From assembly GCA_050733695.1 (NCBI GenBank), contig JBOHTO010000135.1, positions 21,244-85,243 of the forward strand: a DNA stretch of 64,000 nt, given 5' to 3'. This stretch comes from JBOHTO01 sp050733695. GTDB lineage: Bacteria > Gemmatimonadota > Gemmatimonadetes > Gemmatimonadales > Gemmatimonadaceae. The position numbers and the translations under genes are program-made. Below, in pieces: positions 28,203 through 35,711 of the stretch (the first letter of the stretch is position 1; each line of letters starts with the position of its first letter). A model generated the notes under the pieces. That model was given only the letters and a program-made list of their open reading frames with translations. It made no database searches and was not told the DNA's origin.

Positions 28203-28229
28203 TTAGCACTCACATGGACTGAGTGCTAA
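28203..28229. promoter_or_regulatory. CIRCE operator (HrcA binding site)
   Basis: TTAGCACTC-N9-GAGTGCTAA, a perfect match to the CIRCE consensus, about 95 bases upstream of groES and at the expected transcription start. It indicates negative heat-shock control by HrcA. Confidence 0.98.
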
Positions 28230-28236
28230 GGCGCTA

Positions 28237-28265
28237 AAGCTAGCCCTGACTGGTGCGGGCGTCAA
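28237..28265 (-). promoter_or_regulatory. groES-groEL promoter
   Basis: On the minus strand: TTGACG (28260-28265), a 17-base spacer, TAGCTT (28237-28242). The start point would fall at the edge of CIRCE, as in other CIRCE operons. Confidence 0.8.
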
Positions 28266-28406
28266 GGGCGACGAGCCGTTTGCGAGAGGCGTAAACGTTT
28301 GTAACCGCAAGTCTTATCGGGCCAGCCTCCGAGCCGCCCCCGAGCCCGCCGACGAGAGGCGCAGCCGAGCCTGCCCACTCGGCAGCGTGCCACCGGCAAG
28401 GCTGCG

Positions 28407-28516
28407 GGTCAGGGTCGGATGCGGGTCAGGCCAGGCGCCGGTCATGGGTGAGGCGCCGGTCAGGGTCGGATACGGGTCAGGACGGGCGCTGGTCATGGGT
28501 GAGGCGCCGGTCAGGG
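28407..28516. repeat. 51-bp tandem direct repeat overlapping the coaX 3' end
   Basis: Two full units and an 8-base partial one, in register at 28407, 28458 and 28509 (each begins GGTCAGGG). Unit 1 and unit 2 differ at a few positions. The last copy runs through the coaX stop codon. Confidence 0.9.
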
Positions 28517-29317
28517 AGGACTCGCGCCCGGCCGCCCGGGGCCTTCCCCGCCGCAGAGATCGTAGGCGATTCTCAGACCGTGTAGCGTGAGCTCTGGTTC
28601 GACCGCGTCGAGCTCGCGGCAGAAGGGTCGTATCCATCCGGCCAGCCCGCCGGTCGCTACAACGTACGGCACGCCGCCGCCGGGCCACGCCGCCCGGAGC
28701 CGGCGCACGAGACCATCGATCGAGTCGGCGGCACCGTACAGAACTCCGGCGCGAATGCACTCTTCCGTGCGCTTGCCGATGACGCTCACCGGAGTCGAGA
28801 GCTCCGTCGCGGGCAATTTCGCCGTCCGGCGGAAAAGCGTCTCTGCAGAGCTCCGGATTCCGGGCTGGATGACGCCGCCCAGAAAGGCACCGTCGGCTGT
28901 GACGCAATCGTACGTCGTGGCCGTCCCCAGGTCGACGACAATCGTGTCCCGCCTGTAGAGCCGACTCGCTGCGACAGTATTGATGATCCGGTCCGCGCCA
29001 ACCGTCTCCGGCTCGTCCACCTCGAGCCTTATCGGGAGCGGAGAGCGGGAATCGATCACCATGGGTTTCACCGCGAAGTATCGTTCCAGAGAATCGCCGA
29101 TCACGGGCGTGACCGCGGGCACCACCGACGCTACGACAGCCCCGTCAACGCTCGCGCCGGCCACATTCGACCCGAGCATCAACGAGTGCAGCAGCACCCC
29201 CAGCTCGTCCGACGTTCGCCGCTCCGCGCTGCTGATTCGCCAGTGTGCGGCGATCGTTTCACCGTCGAACAGGCCGATGGTCGTCTCGCTGTTCCCGGCA
29301 TCGAATCCGATAATCAC
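28511..29317 (-). CDS. coaX: Type III pantothenate kinase
   Basis: 268 residues. MIIGFDAGNSETTIG at 1-15 is the first phosphate motif, VGADRIINTVAA near 107-118 the pantothenate/dimer motif, and VVDLGTATTYDCV near 125-137 the second phosphate motif. It makes 4'-phosphopantothenate, the first step to CoA, and needs a monovalent cation. The C-terminus (GPGRPGASPP) lies in the 51-bp repeat, so it may be variable. The ATG shares ATGA with the end of birA. Last gene of the moxR-to-coaX run. Confidence 0.96.
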   Translation of the reverse strand: MIIGFDAGNSETTIGLFDGETIAAHWRISSAERRTSDELGVLLHSLMLGSNVAGASVDGAVVASVVPAVTPVIGDSLERYFAVKPMVIDSRSPLPIRLEVDEPETVGADRIINTVAASRLYRRDTIVVDLGTATTYDCVTADGAFLGGVIQPGIRSSAETLFRRTAKLPATELSTPVSVIGKRTEECIRAGVLYGAADSIDGLVRRLRAAWPGGGVPYVVATGGLAGWIRPFCRELDAVEPELTLHGLRIAYDLCGGEGPGRPGASPP

Positions 29318-30078
29318 GTCGACACGCGCTCCCCCGCCTCTTCAGGCCCAGTCTCGAGCAGCAATGACCCACCCCGGAATGTCGCTTCCCCCGCCGTTAT
29401 GGCAACACGCAGCTCACCCGCCGGCGTGATTCCCCGCACCACGCCGGGCACCGGCCTGGTACAACGTCGCCCGGCGGCGATGTCACGCGAGGCAAACTCC
29501 GCGAGTTCGCCGGGGGTCAGCGATCCCCGTACGAGGGCCGCGCGCCGCAGCGCCGGCACGAGCGCGGCGAGCACTTCGACTCGCGATGTTCCCGGCTGGA
29601 GCTCTCCTGCAGCGGGCAGGGATCGGGGCGCAGCAACGTTGATTCCCAGACCGATCGCCACCCACTCGGGACGCTCCGAGCGCCAACGCATCTCGACAAG
29701 GACGCCGCCGAGCTTGCGGCGATCGCAGTAGAGGTCGTTGGGCCATTTGAGCTGAACGTGTTCAGGCGCGAACACATCCAGCGCGCTCGCGGCCTCCAGA
29801 CCGAGCCGCAGGGAGAGCACCCCGACGGCTCCCGCATCGGGAGGGCGCTCGACGATCGTGAGCCAGATGCCGCGCCCCGGCTCCGAGGCCCAGGTTCGCC
29901 CGCCTCGTCCCCGGCCGGCCAACTGCTCGTTCGCAAGAACGAGCGTGCCGGCGGGAGATCCCTTCGCCGCCAGTTCGTGGGCGATGTCGAGGGTCGAGCC
30001 GACGCTCTCGTGCAGCTCGAGTCGCGGCACACCAATCAGTTGCCGCAGTTCCTCCGCGCCGATGCCGTCGAAGCTCAC
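29314..30078 (-). CDS. birA: Biotin-[acetyl-CoA-carboxylase] ligase, single-domain
   Basis: 254 residues from GTG 30076-30078, one base after the uppP stop; an ATG at 30105 inside uppP is a less likely start. Ligase motifs: ESVGSTLD, AGRGRGGRTW (biotinyl-AMP loop, GRGRxGRxW) and QLKWPNDLY. The C-terminal SH3-like domain is present (VRGITPAGELRV). The N-terminal DNA-binding domain of bifunctional BirA is absent, so it does not act as a repressor. ATGA overlap with coaX: two cofactor genes translated together. Confidence 0.95.
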   Translation of the reverse strand: MSFDGIGAEELRQLIGVPRLELHESVGSTLDIAHELAAKGSPAGTLVLANEQLAGRGRGGRTWASEPGRGIWLTIVERPPDAGAVGVLSLRLGLEAASALDVFAPEHVQLKWPNDLYCDRRKLGGVLVEMRWRSERPEWVAIGLGINVAAPRSLPAAGELQPGTSRVEVLAALVPALRRAALVRGSLTPGELAEFASRDIAAGRRCTRPVPGVVRGITPAGELRVAITAGEATFRGGSLLLETGPEEAGERVST

Positions 30079-30079
30079 A

Positions 30080-30883
30080 TCACCCGCGGGTCGCGAGCAG
30101 CACAAACACGATGAGTCCGAGCACGATCCTGTACACGGCGAACACTCCGTAGCTGTGCCGCGCGACGTATCGCAACAGCACCGCGATGGCGAGCCAGCTA
30201 CTCACCGCCGCCGCGAGGATTCCCGCCACGAGCGGCGCACCGATCCCGACTTCGGCGATCGCATCCGGAAGCTTGAAAACGACCGCCGCAGCAATGATCG
30301 GCATGCTCATGAGAAAGCTGAACACGGCTGCGCTCTCGCGCGTGAGCCGGAGCGCCCGGGCGGCGGTGATCGTCGATCCGGAGCGCGACACGCCGGGCAC
30401 GAGGGCGAGCACCTGTGCCAGTCCGATGAGCAGTGCATCGCTCCAGCGGATGGAAGCGAGCGATCTGTCCTGCGCAGCATGACGGTCGGCCGCCCACAGA
30501 AGAACGCCGAGAACGATGAGAGTGGTCGCAGTTATGTACGGACTGCGGAAGACGGTCTCCGCATGGTCCTCGAGCAGGACTCCCGCGATGCCGGCAGGGA
30601 TCGTCGCGATGCCGAGGTGGACGACCCTCCATTCTCCCGGCTCCGTCGCACGCCCTTGCCTGAGGAGTGAGACCGCGGAGATGGCGAGCGCTGTCCATTC
30701 GCGCCGGAAGTACCATGCGAGCGCAACCAGAGTCCCCAGGTGCAACGCGACATCGAACGCGAGTCCCGGGTCCTCCCAGCCGAGGAACCAGGGGGCGAGT
30801 GCGAGGTGCGCGGAGCTGCTGATGGGAAGGAATTCGGAAAGGCCCTGAACGAGTCCGAGAACAATGGCCTGAAGAACTGTCAT
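30080..30883 (-). CDS. uppP: Undecaprenyl-diphosphatase
   Basis: 267 residues with eight membrane helices. The two catalytic loops are visible: QGLSEFLPISSSAH at 14-27 and PGVSRSGST near 165-173. It recycles undecaprenyl diphosphate to the monophosphate carrier for cell-wall synthesis, with the active site toward the outer side of the membrane. It starts 37 bases after the UbiA gene stop. Confidence 0.97.
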   Translation of the reverse strand: MTVLQAIVLGLVQGLSEFLPISSSAHLALAPWFLGWEDPGLAFDVALHLGTLVALAWYFRREWTALAISAVSLLRQGRATEPGEWRVVHLGIATIPAGIAGVLLEDHAETVFRSPYITATTLIVLGVLLWAADRHAAQDRSLASIRWSDALLIGLAQVLALVPGVSRSGSTITAARALRLTRESAAVFSFLMSMPIIAAAVVFKLPDAIAEVGIGAPLVAGILAAAVSSWLAIAVLLRYVARHSYGVFAVYRIVLGLIVFVLLATRG

Positions 30884-30920
30884 GCCGGGTAGTGAACGGT
30901 GATCGCCATTGCCGCCAGCG

Positions 30921-31775
30921 TCAGAGAGAAGGACGTGAGCTCAACAGAAGCGCAGCGAGCGACCAGACCATGGCGGTCTTGAGCAGCAGCGGGCCACCGC
31001 GCCGGCCGGCGAATGCACGGCGGGCCGCGATCGCGCATGCGACCAGCGCCGGAAGAACCAGTGCGGCGAATGCGGGCCGCTCGACGGCGAGCGGCACCAG
31101 TGCCCCGGCAAACGCTGCGAGCGCGAGGAGCAACCCGAAGCGCGCAGCGCCCAGGCCTGCTGCCAGTGGCAGCGTTCGGCGCCGCGTTGCGTCACCGTCG
31201 ACGTCCTCGATGTCCTTCGCGATCTCCCGCGCGAGATGCAGCGGAATCGCAACGAGCAGCAGGGGCCACGCCGCGGCCGGCTGGTGCGCGCTCCACGTTC
31301 CGTAGAGGAAGGGGAGCGAGGCGATGATCGCAACCAGGATGTTGCCGGGGAGCCCGCGCGCCTTGATCCACCGGCTGTACTCGAACATGATCAGGAGAAT
31401 CACCGCGGAGACCGGCGCGAGCGCGGGCCACGCGGCCAGAGAGGCCGCGACCGCAGCGATTCCGGCGACGGCAGCCCAGATTCGCGCAGTCTCTTCACGC
31501 AGCCGCCCCGCCGCAATCGGTCGGTCGGGATGCGCGATGCGATCGATCTCCACGTCGGCAATGTCGTTCGTGATGTTCGCGAATGCGGCAAGCGCGATCG
31601 CGGCGGCGGCGGCCAGGATCGTTCGCGTTCCCAGGAGCGCGGCGATGCCATCGCGCGCGACAATTCCCTCGCCCGGAGCGGTGAGCACCCACCACGCGCC
31701 CGCCAGCACTCCGGCAGCGGCCAGCAGCGCGTTCTGCCAGCGCATGAGGCGCAGCGTCGCGTTAGGCAAGCGCAC
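30921..31775 (-). CDS. UbiA-family prenyltransferase
   Basis: About 284 residues and nine helices. The two Asp-rich motifs that bind prenyl diphosphate via magnesium are NDIADVEID and KDIEDVDGD. Overall it resembles the geranylgeranylglycerol-phosphate geranylgeranyltransferase-like branch rather than MenA or UbiA proper, but the aromatic or glycerol acceptor cannot be read. The start is unsure: GTG 31773-31775 (14-base overlap with bshA), TTG 31767-31769 or ATG 31743-31745. The first keeps residues before the conserved RLMRWQN helix. Confidence 0.87.
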   Translation of the reverse strand: MRLPNATLRLMRWQNALLAAAGVLAGAWWVLTAPGEGIVARDGIAALLGTRTILAAAAAIALAAFANITNDIADVEIDRIAHPDRPIAAGRLREETARIWAAVAGIAAVAASLAAWPALAPVSAVILLIMFEYSRWIKARGLPGNILVAIIASLPFLYGTWSAHQPAAAWPLLLVAIPLHLAREIAKDIEDVDGDATRRRTLPLAAGLGAARFGLLLALAAFAGALVPLAVERPAFAALVLPALVACAIAARRAFAGRRGGPLLLKTAMVWSLAALLLSSRPSL

Positions 31776-32889
31776 GCCGGTAGCGGTCTTCGTATTGCGC
31801 CACAACCGCGCCCTGTGAGAACCGGGCGCGGGCATCGCTGGCGGCGGCGGCGCTCATCCGCTCCCAGCGTGATCTGTCGCCCAGTATCTCGAGCGCTGCG
31901 GCCGCCATCCCTTCGACATCACCCACGTCGCGCAGCGCGCCCGTCTCGCCGTCGCGCACGACTTCGACGATCCCGCCTGCCCGGCTCGCGATCACCGGTA
32001 CGCCGGACGCCAGTGCTTCGAGGGCGCTCAGTCCGAATGACTCCGACTGGCTGGGGAGGAGGAACAGGTCGGCGGCGGCGAGCAGTGGCGCCACGGCCTC
32101 GATCTTCCCGAGAAAGCGGACGTGCTCCTCCACGCCGAGGCGGCGCGCCTCGTCCTCTGCGTCCACGCGTACCGGGCCGTCGCCCACCATCACGAGAACA
32201 CTCGGTACTTCCCGGTTCACGCGCTCGAAGATCCCGATCACGTCGCGGATGCGCTTGACCGGCCGGAAGTTGGAGATGTGCATGAGGATTCGGCGGCCGT
32301 GATCGAGCTGGCCACGCAGGAGCGGCGAGTAGCGATTCCGGTCGTAGACCTCGCCGTCGATGAAGTTGTGTATGACCTCGATGTCGCAGCCGACGCAGCC
32401 AAAGGCATGCATGGTCTCCGCGCGCAGGTAATGCGACACGGCGGTCAGCCCGTCCGACCGCTCGATGGAGAACTTCGTGATGGCGTGAAAGGAGGGATCC
32501 TGCCCCACGATGGTGATGTCGGTGCCATGAAGCGTGGTCAGAACCTTGATGTCGCGGCCGCTCTGAGCAAGCATCTCCTTCGCGATCCATGCGCTCGTCG
32601 CATGGGGTATGGCGTAATGCACGTGCAACAGATCGAGGTCCCGCGCAACAACGACCTCGTGCATGCGAACGGCGAGCGCAAGATCATAGGGCGGATAGTC
32701 GAACAGCGGATAGCGGCCTACGTCGACCTCGTGGAACCAGACACCCGGGAGAAACGACGGCAGGCGGAAGGGATGCTGGTACGTTATGAAGTGGATCTCG
32801 TGACCGCGCGCGGCGAGCGCTATTCCCAGCTCGGTCGCGACGGCACCGGAGCCACCGTACGTCGGATAGCACGTGATGCCGATCTTCAT
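31762..32889 (-). CDS. bshA: N-acetyl-alpha-D-glucosaminyl L-malate synthase (bacillithiol step 1)
   Basis: 375 residues, GT4 glycosyltransferase. MKIGITCYPTYGGSGAVATE at the start is distinctive of BshA. HVHYAIPHATSAW and TTLHGTDITIVGQDPSF are BshA-specific, and SQSESFGLSALEA is the GT4 UDP-sugar motif. It joins UDP-GlcNAc to L-malate. ATG 32887-32889 forms ATGA with the miaA stop. bshB and bshC are not in the window, so completion of the pathway is not shown. Genes of this island could raise GlcNAc supply, but no direct link is evident. Confidence 0.93.
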   Translation of the reverse strand: MKIGITCYPTYGGSGAVATELGIALAARGHEIHFITYQHPFRLPSFLPGVWFHEVDVGRYPLFDYPPYDLALAVRMHEVVVARDLDLLHVHYAIPHATSAWIAKEMLAQSGRDIKVLTTLHGTDITIVGQDPSFHAITKFSIERSDGLTAVSHYLRAETMHAFGCVGCDIEVIHNFIDGEVYDRNRYSPLLRGQLDHGRRILMHISNFRPVKRIRDVIGIFERVNREVPSVLVMVGDGPVRVDAEDEARRLGVEEHVRFLGKIEAVAPLLAAADLFLLPSQSESFGLSALEALASGVPVIASRAGGIVEVVRDGETGALRDVGDVEGMAAAALEILGDRSRWERMSAAAASDARARFSQGAVVAQYEDRYRRALA

Positions 32890-33851
32890 CGATCGATCCT
32901 CTCCATCGCTCGCTCGTCCCATGCCGAATCGTCATCGTCGTTCCACCATTGCTGCACGATTCCCGCCGCGTCGGCGTCGTCGGGATTCAGCATCGTCACA
33001 TCTTCTCCGGCGAGCTGATTGCGGAACCAGGTGCGCTGCCGTTTGGCGTACTGTCGCGTCGCGACAACGATGCGATGAACCGCAGCATCCCTCGCAATCC
33101 CGCCCGAGACGAGCAGCCGCACAGCGCCGTAGCCCGTGGCCCGCCACGCGGGCGCCTCGGCGTCGACCGAGCGTTCCAGACGCCGCACTTCGTCCTCCCA
33201 CCCCGCGTCCAGCATTTCGTGCACTCGCCGCGCGATTCGGTCTCCCAGCGCTGCACCGGGATCGATGAGAAGATAGCGCGGGCGGTGTCGGGGGAGGGGG
33301 GGGGGCGTGCGCGCCGCCACGATGTGCCAGTCGCTGATCCGGCGTCCCGTGGAGAGCGCGATGACGATCGCCTGTGTGAGCTGCGCTCGGCCAAGGTGTG
33401 CGCGGGTGGGATCGATTGCTGCACACCAGCGGGCGAGCAGGTCGCGTGGCCAGCCGCCGAGTTCCTGCTCGAGCGCCCGGCGGCGCCGCGGATCGATCGC
33501 GGGCTCCTCGTACAGCGGCGAGAACAGCGCCCGCATGTAGAAGCCGGTGCCACCAGCGATGAGCGGGATTCGTCCCGCGTTCCGTGCCTCATCCACCCAG
33601 CGTTCAGCTTCGGCGGCCCAGCGCGATGCCGAGTATCGTCCTTCCGGTTCGGCGACATCGATGCCCCGGTGCGGAACTCGTTCCCGGTCCGCGCCGGCCG
33701 GCTTGGCAGTCCCGATGTCGAAACCCCTGTATATCTGGCGCGAGTCGGCGCTGATGATTGTGATCGCCGTGCGCGCGGCGATTCCGAGTGCGATCGCGGA
33801 CTTGCCCGCCGCCGTCGGACCACAGATGACGCGAAGCCTATCGTCGCCCAA
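32886..33851 (-). CDS. miaA: tRNA dimethylallyltransferase
   Basis: 321 residues. The P-loop GPTAAGKS is at about 11-18, DSRQIYRGFDIGTAKP follows, and GGTGFYMRAL and RQYAKRQRTWFRNQ fix the family. It adds the dimethylallyl group to A37 of tRNAs reading UNN codons, as the first step to ms2i6A. The start is inferred as TTG 33849-33851: no ATG or GTG precedes the P-loop in frame. This overlaps the last four codons of mutL. The mutL-miaA order is the same as in many bacteria. Confidence 0.95.
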   Translation of the reverse strand: MGDDRLRVICGPTAAGKSAIALGIAARTAITIISADSRQIYRGFDIGTAKPAGADRERVPHRGIDVAEPEGRYSASRWAAEAERWVDEARNAGRIPLIAGGTGFYMRALFSPLYEEPAIDPRRRRALEQELGGWPRDLLARWCAAIDPTRAHLGRAQLTQAIVIALSTGRRISDWHIVAARTPPPLPRHRPRYLLIDPGAALGDRIARRVHEMLDAGWEDEVRRLERSVDAEAPAWRATGYGAVRLLVSGGIARDAAVHRIVVATRQYAKRQRTWFRNQLAGEDVTMLNPDDADAAGIVQQWWNDDDDSAWDERAMERIDR

Positions 33852-35673
33852 ACCGGCGCTCCAGCTCGTCCCAGCCGAGCAGGACGATCGTGGAACGGCC
33901 GTGGACGTCGTGCGCTGGGAGCGTTGTCCGCCCGAGCCCGACGAAGAGCGCGCGCATCTCATCCGGCGAGAGATGGTCGCCGGCCTTGATCGCCGCCTTG
34001 CAGGCCACCGTCGCCGCCAGCCGTTCGTGACGAGCCGCCGTGCCGGGGAATCGATCGCCGGTGAGAGCGTCGAGCGTCTCGCGCAGGCAGCGCTCTCCGT
34101 CGAATCGCGGGTGCGGCATTGGCACGCTGCGCACGATGAGCGTGTGCCCGCCGAAGCCCTCGATCTCGAATCCAAGTCGCTCGAACAGATCGCGATTCGC
34201 ATCCAGCGCGTCACCTTCGGCCGGTCCCAGATGCAGGGTGAGCGGAAAGAGCAGTCGTTGCGCCGGAAGCTCCCCGCTCTCGAGCGAACGCATGAACTGC
34301 TCGTAGAGAATGCGTTCGTGCGCGGAATGCTGATCGATGAGCACGGCACCCTCTTCCCGTTCGAACATCATCCAGGTCCGGCGGAGCTGCACGAGCGGCG
34401 GCACGGCGATCGTGCGAGCATCGGCCGCGCCGGGCGCATGTCCGGCGCCCGGAACCTGGGCGCCTGCGGGCTGCTCGCGGTCGCTGTCGAGCGACGAATC
34501 GAGGAATCCGCCCAGGTCGGCTTCAGCCGCGCTCACGCCCGGGTTCCGAATCATCTCGACATCGACCATCGCTCCCGAGCCCGCCGCTGCGCCTCCCGAA
34601 ACGCCGTTGCTGCCCGGCATCCACGGTGATGGCCACACGCGAACCTCCGTCCCCATCCCCGCCCGGCCGCCGACCGCCGCCGCGCTCGCGAGCGCGCCGA
34701 GCGCACGGCGGACGGCGCTCTCGACAGCGCGCTCCACATCCCAGCGGTCGCGGAAACGCACCTCTGCCTTCGCCGGGTGCACATTGACGTCCACCGCGTC
34801 AGCAGACACGACGATGTCGAGGAAGAGCGACGGACGGAGCCCCGGAACGAGAGTCGATCGGTATGCGCTTTCGGCCGCGCGCACCATGCCATGGTCCCTA
34901 ACCGCGCGGCCGTTGACCGTGATATGGACGCGCCGTCCGGCCGTGCCGACATCCGCCGGCCGCTCGGTGAGCCCGCTCACGTGGGTGGTGCCGTGCACGT
35001 CGTCGACATCGATCATGCGCGCGGCGTAGGCGCTGCCCCACAGCGCCGCGAGCCGCGCGCGGAGCGATGTCGCGACGGGCAGGGCGAGGACGCTCCGCCC
35101 GTCGTGCGTGAGCGCGATCCGCACATCCCGGCGAACCAGCGCGATCGTCGTGACCACATCGGAAATCGCGCGCCACTCCGAGCGCGCACCACGGAGGAAT
35201 TTCTGGCGGGCCGGGGTGTTGAAGAAGAGCCGTCCGACCGACACTGTCGTACCGCGTCTGCGCGCCGCGTCGCGGATATCGACCACCTCGCCTCCCGCGG
35301 CGCGGATCAGCGTTCCGGCGCCGTCGCTCGGCGACGTCTCCATGACCAGCTCCGAGACGGAGCAGATCGCCGGCAGCGCCTCACCGCGGAAGCCGAAGCT
35401 CGCCACTCCCACCAGATCCTCGGCTGATCTGATCTTGGACGTGGCGTGCCGGCCGAGCGCGAGCACGGCGTCATCGCGATCCATGCCGGTGCCATCGTCG
35501 CTGACGCGGATACCCGTGCGACCACCGGCGTCGATAGTGATGTCGATCGCGGTCGCTCCCGCGTCCAGGGCGTTCTCGACCAGTTCCTTTACGACGGAAG
35601 CCGGCCGCTCGACAACTTCGCCGGCGGCGATCTGATCGGCGACGGCGCCGGGAAGAGTTGCAATGCTCGGCAC
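33838..35673 (-). CDS. mutL: DNA mismatch repair protein MutL
   Basis: 611 residues from GTG 35671-35673. GHKL ATPase motifs: VVKELVENALDAGA, DDGTGM and GFRGEAL. The transducer has VNVHPAKAEVRF. After a variable linker (about 330-420) the dimerisation/endonuclease domain has DQHSAHERILYE. The usual DQHAx2Ex4E carries Ser in place of Ala but keeps both Glu, so nicking activity is likely. Methyl-independent mismatch repair is implied. The gene lies 38 bases after batDE and overlaps miaA. Confidence 0.97.
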   Translation of the reverse strand: MPSIATLPGAVADQIAAGEVVERPASVVKELVENALDAGATAIDITIDAGGRTGIRVSDDGTGMDRDDAVLALGRHATSKIRSAEDLVGVASFGFRGEALPAICSVSELVMETSPSDGAGTLIRAAGGEVVDIRDAARRRGTTVSVGRLFFNTPARQKFLRGARSEWRAISDVVTTIALVRRDVRIALTHDGRSVLALPVATSLRARLAALWGSAYAARMIDVDDVHGTTHVSGLTERPADVGTAGRRVHITVNGRAVRDHGMVRAAESAYRSTLVPGLRPSLFLDIVVSADAVDVNVHPAKAEVRFRDRWDVERAVESAVRRALGALASAAAVGGRAGMGTEVRVWPSPWMPGSNGVSGGAAAGSGAMVDVEMIRNPGVSAAEADLGGFLDSSLDSDREQPAGAQVPGAGHAPGAADARTIAVPPLVQLRRTWMMFEREEGAVLIDQHSAHERILYEQFMRSLESGELPAQRLLFPLTLHLGPAEGDALDANRDLFERLGFEIEGFGGHTLIVRSVPMPHPRFDGERCLRETLDALTGDRFPGTAARHERLAATVACKAAIKAGDHLSPDEMRALFVGLGRTTLPAHDVHGRSTIVLLGWDELERRFGRR

Positions 35674-35711
35674 GCCGGAAGCTACCGGGCGGCGTCGCCG
35701 AGCGTCAACGA

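Larger units (their letters stand above)
28109..28510. other. Gene-free stretch between groES and coaX
   Basis: It holds the groES leader, CIRCE and promoter (28203-28265) and most of a 51-bp direct repeat (28407-28516). Nothing recognisable was seen in 28266-28406. Open frames across the repeat look like GC-rich chance reading. Confidence 0.7.

Noticed and set aside
27800..28213. Longer GroES with 35 extra N-terminal residues
   Set aside because: The extension would be encoded by the leader and CIRCE element, and a strong Shine-Dalgarno fixes the ATG at 28108.
28407..28516. 51-bp repeats considered as a CRISPR remnant
   Set aside because: The units are directly abutting with no spacers and no cas genes are present.
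28314..28907. Possible gene of about 197 codons spanning the 51-bp repeat
   Set aside because: It is the third-frame shadow of coaX upstream and repetitive beyond it; composition is Arg/Pro-rich and no start signal was found.
33838..33851. Frameshift suspected at mutL-miaA because miaA has no ATG
   Set aside because: A TTG start with a short overlap explains both frames and both proteins are complete.
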